A DNA stretch of 64,000 bases from Prevotella sp. (GTDB lineage: Bacteria > Bacillota_I > Bacilli_A > ML615J-28 > CAG-313): the NCBI GenBank assembly GCA_023665755.1, contig JAMPDF010000005.1, positions 5,183 through 69,182 of the forward strand, written 5' to 3'. The notes beneath the pieces were generated by a model, which made no database searches, was not told the origin of the DNA, and saw only the letters and a list, made by a program, of their open reading frames with translations. Positions 60,410 through 64,000 of the stretch are shown here, piece by piece (positions within the stretch are counted from its first letter, which is position 1; each line of letters begins with the position of its first letter). The translations under genes were made by a program, and so were the position numbers.

Positions 60410-60667
60410 ATGAGAATAACAGATGTAAAAATCAAAAGGGTTCAAAGTGAGAATCGACTAAGAGCAATTGCATCCGTAACAATTGATGATTGCTTTGTCA
60501 TTCACGAATTGAGAATTATTGAGGGAAAAGAAGGATTATTTGTGGCAATGCCTAGTCGACAAACGTCAAATGGTGTATTCCGAGATATTGCTCACCCAAT
60601 TGACAAGGAGACAAGAAAACTTTTTGAGGAAGTTGTTATTGACAAATTCAATGAAGAAGAATGCTAG
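60410..60667 (+). CDS. spoVG: Septation/sporulation regulator SpoVG
   Basis: The 85-residue product starts MRITDVKIKRV and has LRAIASVTIDDCFVIHELRI and GLFVAMPSRQT, matching SpoVG, a small nucleic-acid-binding regulator (DNA and RNA) affecting septation, cell envelope and sporulation. B. subtilis SpoVG is 97 aa; only the acidic tail is shorter. It lies upstream of prs as in B. subtilis, but glmU is replaced by a transketolase pair. Confidence 0.95.
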   Translation: MRITDVKIKRVQSENRLRAIASVTIDDCFVIHELRIIEGKEGLFVAMPSRQTSNGVFRDIAHPIDKETRKLFEEVVIDKFNEEEC

Positions 60668-60686
60668 TGATAGCATTTTTCTTTTT
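60660..60686 (+). terminator. Terminator after spoVG
   Basis: AATGCTA / TAGCATT with a 4-nt loop, overlapping the spoVG stop, followed by TTTCTTTTT. Confidence 0.8.
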
Positions 60687-60825
60687 GTATTCATTTATGA
60701 AAATACAAAGTATATAATGGATATATTTAAAAAACGTTTTCTCAATAAAAAGTAAACTTTATATGTGCAAAAAAAAGTCAATTATGTTATACTAAATATA
60801 GAATAAATGAAGAAGGAGTTTGATT

Positions 60826-61623
60826 ATGCAACAAATTGCAAGAGAAATTCGTGCATTAACGGTAGAATGTATTGCTTCAATTGGTCAAGGTCATATTGGA
60901 GGAAGTTTATCTATTGTTGATGTATTAACTGTTTTGTATTATAAACATATGAATATCGATCCCCAATATCCTAATATGCCTACTCGAGATCGTTTAGTTG
61001 TTTCTAAAGGACATGCTGGTCCAGCAGTATATGCGACACTTTGTCATAAAGGATATATTTCACATCAAGAGTTATTAACTCTTAATCAATTTGGTACCAA
61101 TTTACCAAGTCATTGTGACATGAACAAAACTCCTGGTATAGATATGACAACTGGCTCGCTTGGTCAAGGTATATCTTGTGCTGTAGGTATGGCCATTGCG
61201 TCGAAACTAGCGAATGATAAGGCAACTATTTATTGCATTATTGGTGACGGAGAGTCTCAAGAAGGACAGGTTTGGGAAGCAAGCATGTATGCTAGTCAAA
61301 TGAAATTGAATAATTTTATATTATTTTTAGATGATAATGGTATGCAGATAGATAATTTTACAAAGGACATCAACTCCTTGATTGATCCACAAGAAAAATG
61401 GAATAGTTTTGGTTTTTTTACTCAAACAGTTGATGGAAATAATATTGATGCAATAGATCAAGCAATTGAAAAAGCTAAATCACAAAAGGATAAACCCGCT
61501 ATGATTGTGCTTCGTACAATTAAAGGAAAAGGAATTTCTTTTGTTGAAAAATTAGGTGTAAATAATCATTCTACTGCTATCTCTAAACAACTGCTTGCTG
61601 AAGCATTAGAAGAACTCAAGTAG
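60826..61623 (+). CDS. Transketolase, N-terminal (TPP-binding) subunit
   Basis: The 265-residue product covers the thiamine-pyrophosphate domain: HIGGSLSIVDVLTVLYY, KGHAGPAVYATL and the GDGESQEGQVWEA motif that binds the cofactor and metal. It is one half of a split transketolase, which moves two-carbon units in the pentose phosphate pathway. The ATG at 60826 follows AAGGAG; an upstream TTG is not needed. The other half follows. Confidence 0.92.
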   Translation: MQQIAREIRALTVECIASIGQGHIGGSLSIVDVLTVLYYKHMNIDPQYPNMPTRDRLVVSKGHAGPAVYATLCHKGYISHQELLTLNQFGTNLPSHCDMNKTPGIDMTTGSLGQGISCAVGMAIASKLANDKATIYCIIGDGESQEGQVWEASMYASQMKLNNFILFLDDNGMQIDNFTKDINSLIDPQEKWNSFGFFTQTVDGNNIDAIDQAIEKAKSQKDKPAMIVLRTIKGKGISFVEKLGVNNHSTAISKQLLAEALEELK

Positions 61624-61632
61624 GAGGGTTGT

Positions 61633-62556
61633 ATGGAATTTAGACAAGCTTTATCAAATAAATTAATTCAGTTGATGAAAAAAGATGAGAAAATTGTGGT
61701 ATTAGATGCGGATCTTGCCAAACCTAATGGGACAAGCCCAATTTATTCTGCTTTTCCAAATCGGTGTTTTGATGTAGGAATAGCAGAGGCCAATATGATT
61801 GGAGTGGCTGCAGGACTAGCTGCTTACGGATTGAAGCCAATCGCTTTCACGTTTGCCCCATTTGCTACAAGAAGAGTTTGTGATCAAATTGCAGTTTCTG
61901 TTGCATATGCCAAACAAAATGTAAAAATAGTAGGAACGGATCCAGGAATTACTGCCGAATTAAATGGTGGTACACATATGAGTTTTGAAGATGTTGCGGT
62001 ATTACGAAGTATTCCAACAATGGTTATTTATGACGCAGTAGATAGTTTTCAATTAGAACAAGCGATTGAACAAATTATGAATTACCAAGGTCCTGTTTAT
62101 ATTAGAACACCTAGAAAAAGTGCAAAACCCGTTTTTGATGAAACTTATCAGTTTAAATTATTTCAATCAGATGTAATTACTTCAGGAACTGATATTACTA
62201 TTTTAGCAACAGGGATTATGGTTGCAGAAGCAAAAGAGGCTGTTCAGAAATTATTGGCAGAAGGAATATCTGCTGAACTTATTAGTGTTAATACGATTAA
62301 ACCATTAGATGAAACAACGATTTTGAAATCCATTCAAAAAACAAAACACGTTATAACGTGTGAAAATCATAATCTAATAGGTGGACTTTATTCTGCAGTG
62401 AGTGAATTACTTTGCGCTCAATACCCGTTAAAAGTAACAGGAATAGGTGTAAAAGATCGATTTGGCCAAGTTGGCAAATATAACGATTTGTTAAAAGAAT
62501 ATCAACTGACATCAGATGATATATATACCGCTGTAAAGCAAAATTTAAATAAATAG
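61633..62556 (+). CDS. Transketolase, C-terminal subunit
   Basis: The 307-residue product has the pyrimidine-binding domain (VVLDADLAKPNGTS, FDVGIAEANMIGVAAGLA with the catalytic Glu) and the C-terminal domain (ILATGIMVAEA). It pairs with the preceding subunit, 9 bp away. Sugar rearrangement here feeds ribose 5-phosphate to prs, the next gene. Confidence 0.92.
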   Translation: MEFRQALSNKLIQLMKKDEKIVVLDADLAKPNGTSPIYSAFPNRCFDVGIAEANMIGVAAGLAAYGLKPIAFTFAPFATRRVCDQIAVSVAYAKQNVKIVGTDPGITAELNGGTHMSFEDVAVLRSIPTMVIYDAVDSFQLEQAIEQIMNYQGPVYIRTPRKSAKPVFDETYQFKLFQSDVITSGTDITILATGIMVAEAKEAVQKLLAEGISAELISVNTIKPLDETTILKSIQKTKHVITCENHNLIGGLYSAVSELLCAQYPLKVTGIGVKDRFGQVGKYNDLLKEYQLTSDDIYTAVKQNLNK

Positions 62557-62565
62557 GAGAAACAC

Positions 62566-63537
62566 ATGGCTACAATTCACGGAAAAAAAATTAAAATTTT
62601 TTCACTTAATTCAAATCAAATTCTTGCTCAAGAGATTGCTGATTATATTGGTATCCCTTTATCTAGTTGTAAAGTAAATAGATTTTCAGATGGTGAAGTT
62701 CAAGTCAATATAGAAGAAACTGTAAGAGGACATATTGTATTTGTTGTACAATCTACAAACTCACCAGTGAATGATAATTATATGGAATTGCTGATTATGA
62801 TAGATGCATTAAAAAGGGCTTCTGCAGATCAAATTAATATTATTATGCCTTATTATGGATATTCTAGGCAAGATAGAAAGGCTGCTCCACGTCAACCTAT
62901 TTCTGCAAAATTAATGGCCGATTTATTGCAAACAGCAGGTGCAAACCGATTGATGTGTCTAGATTTACATGCTGATCAAATACAAGGATTCTTTGATATA
63001 CCGATTGATAATTTCTTGGCTTTGCCTATTCTTGCAGAATATTTTGTGAAAGAAAAAATTGAAGATATTGTTGTTGTTGCACCTGATCATGGTGGAACTA
63101 CAAGAGCAAGAAAACTAGCAATGGTATTAGATGCTCCAATGGCAATTGTAGATAAACGTAGACCTAGACCAAACGTCGCAGAAGTGATGAATGTGATTGG
63201 TGATATTGAGGGTAAAAATTGTATTATTATTGATGACATGATAGATACTGCTGGTACTCTTTCTGTCGTTGTAAAAACATTAAAAGAACGCGGTGCCAAA
63301 ACAGTTAGAGCGTGTTGCACACATGCCCTTTTATCAGGTGCCGCAGTAGAAAGGCTAAATAGTGTGCCACTCGAACAATTAGTGGTGACTAATACAACCC
63401 AGTTAACACCAGAAAAAAGAAATATTCAAGGACTTGTGATATTATCGGTAGCTTCCTTATTAGGACGTGGCATTTTAAATATTATTGATGATAAACCAGT
63501 CAGTGATTTATTTGTGTATACAAAAGCTGGAAAATAA
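62566..63537 (+). CDS. prs: Ribose-phosphate pyrophosphokinase
   Basis: The 323-residue product is PRPP synthetase: RFSDGEVQVNIEE, YYGYSRQDRKAAPRQPI, the metal-binding DLHADQIQGFFD and the PRPP loop IIIDDMIDTAGTL. It makes PRPP for nucleotide, histidine and tryptophan synthesis. It follows the transketolase by 9 bp and is probably co-transcribed with it. Confidence 0.96.
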   Translation: MATIHGKKIKIFSLNSNQILAQEIADYIGIPLSSCKVNRFSDGEVQVNIEETVRGHIVFVVQSTNSPVNDNYMELLIMIDALKRASADQINIIMPYYGYSRQDRKAAPRQPISAKLMADLLQTAGANRLMCLDLHADQIQGFFDIPIDNFLALPILAEYFVKEKIEDIVVVAPDHGGTTRARKLAMVLDAPMAIVDKRRPRPNVAEVMNVIGDIEGKNCIIIDDMIDTAGTLSVVVKTLKERGAKTVRACCTHALLSGAAVERLNSVPLEQLVVTNTTQLTPEKRNIQGLVILSVASLLGRGILNIIDDKPVSDLFVYTKAGK

Positions 63538-63554
63538 AAGAAAAGAGGTATAAT

Positions 63555-63782
63555 ATGAACCAAAACGGATATAATAATAAGGCCGATATAAATGTGGTAT
63601 TGCCATATTATACAAGAGAATTAAGTGAGAACAATAAATTTCGTTTAGGTAGAAGAGTAATTAAAGCAAATAATGTCATTTATTATAGAAGAGAAATTAG
63701 TAAAATAATAGTAAATGAAAAAACATTTCAAACTGAACGTTTAAGCGAATTGATGCAAAAAGCCATTCGAATTATAAAATAA
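63555..63782 (+). CDS. Short basic protein of unknown function
   Basis: The 75-residue soluble, basic protein follows prs by 17 bp with an AAGAGG site. It has no recognised motif; residues 33-50 (RRVIKANNVIYYRREIS) are rich in charge. Continuity with the operon and the following terminator support a real gene. Confidence 0.6.
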   Translation: MNQNGYNNKADINVVLPYYTRELSENNKFRLGRRVIKANNVIYYRREISKIIVNEKTFQTERLSELMQKAIRIIK

Positions 63783-63806
63783 ATGGTAAATTGATAAAAT
63801 ACATTT

Positions 63807-63838
63807 AAGGCCAATTCATAATTGGCCTTTCATTTTTT
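63807..63838 (+). terminator. Terminator after the prs operon
   Basis: AAGGCCAAT pairs with ATTGGCCTT around a 5-nt loop and runs into TCATTTTTT. Confidence 0.85.
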
Positions 63839-63881
63839 AAAATAAAAAAGCATATTGATAGCATTGCGTAAAAAAATTTGA

Positions 63882-63887
63882 TATAAT
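63882..63887 (+). promoter_or_regulatory. Possible upstream tandem promoter (-10)
   Basis: TGATATAATATA is an extended -10 (TATAAT at 63882-63887) without a clear -35. It is ~90 bp upstream of the strong promoter at 63952 and shares its flanking pattern, suggesting tandem promoters. Confidence 0.45.
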
Positions 63888-63951
63888 ATACGAGCATTTC
63901 AACTAAGAGATATAATTTTTTGAAACGGGAAAAATATAAAGTATCAAATTC

Positions 63952-63980
63952 TTGACAAAGAAAAAAGAATTTGGTATAAT
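63952..63980 (+). promoter_or_regulatory. Perfect sigma-A promoter at the right edge
   Basis: TTGACA (63952-63957), 17 bp, TATAAT (63975-63980). The transcription start would fall near 63987; the transcribed gene lies beyond the window. Tandem strong promoters are typical of rRNA or tRNA operons. Confidence 0.85.
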
Positions 63981-64000
63981 ATATAGGATGCTTGAAAGAA

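Noticed and set aside
1..64000. Mollicutes genetic code (TGA as Trp)
   Set aside because: TGA acts as the natural stop in pth, folD and recF at positions that fit family lengths and tight overlaps.

Overview
The window is a very AT-rich chromosomal segment centred on a replication origin. It comes from an endospore-forming member of the Bacilli (Bacillota). The placement rests on the dnaA-dnaN-yaaA-recF-gyrB-gyrA and rpmH-rnpA-yidC-jag-mnmE blocks, T-box leaders in front of serS and asnS, an RNA polymerase delta subunit gene, and the sporulation genes spoVT, cwlJ, gerQ, bofA, yabG and spoVG. TGA is used as a stop (for example in pth, folD and recF), so this is the standard bacterial code and not the Mollicutes code. 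Low GC and deep divergence suggest a lineage near the Erysipelotrichia/Izemoplasma/RF39 side of the Bacilli, but the exact taxon cannot be fixed from this sequence alone.

Layout, left to right. 1-6009: secreted and accessory functions, all on the minus strand: a zinc metalloprotease cut by the window edge, class II aldolase, an M28 peptidase, an orphan solute-binding lipoprotein and a small secreted protein. 6231-15715: spoVT, mfd, pth, folD, inorganic pyrophosphatase and a CopZ-type zinc/Fe-S protein on the minus strand, then the germination pair cwlJ-gerQ and a HIT protein on the plus strand, then serS with its T-box. 16030-21960: gyrA, gyrB, recF and yaaA. 21961-24520: an accessory-looking module inserted between yaaA and dnaN, made of 1.3 kb of almost pure A/T and a two-gene operon encoding a ribbon-helix-helix-like protein and a ParA ATPase, facing against the surrounding genes. 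24531-27376: dnaN and dnaA, with DnaA-box clusters on both sides of dnaA (a bipartite oriC as in Bacillus subtilis). 27377-34553: a membrane-anchored protein, rpmH, rnpA, yidC, jag, mnmE and asnS. 34583-43644: unknown membrane proteins, NfeD and SPFH proteins, a YgiQ-type radical SAM protein, and dnaX-ybaB-recR. 43751-55801: a sugar-type ABC importer followed by a nuclease-like lipoprotein, a giant OB-fold/Ig-like lipoprotein, two DHH phosphoesterases and SurE. 55854-63782: bofA, a YwiB-like protein, rpoE, rsmA, yabG, ispE, spoVG, a two-subunit transketolase and prs. A strong tandem promoter at the right edge points to a highly expressed unit just outside.

How it fits together. Most genes read away from oriC (minus to the left, plus to the right). 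The main exceptions are the ParA module, cwlJ-gerQ-hit and the 34583-35662 gene. Candidate promoters upstream of spoVT, cwlJ, bofA and yabG match sigma-G, sigma-E, sigma-E and sigma-K consensus respectively, the same factors that control these genes in B. subtilis. In B. subtilis yabG-ispE-spoVG-prs and pth-mfd-spoVT are neighbours on one side of the origin; here they lie on opposite arms, which implies a rearrangement across the origin.

The most novel-looking items are the origin-embedded ParA/RHH module with its AT tract and repeated 13-mers, and the importer/nuclease/OB-fold/DHH/SurE cluster, which may scavenge extracellular nucleic acid. No tRNA, rRNA, CRISPR array, insertion sequence or canonical 16-bp parS site was seen.
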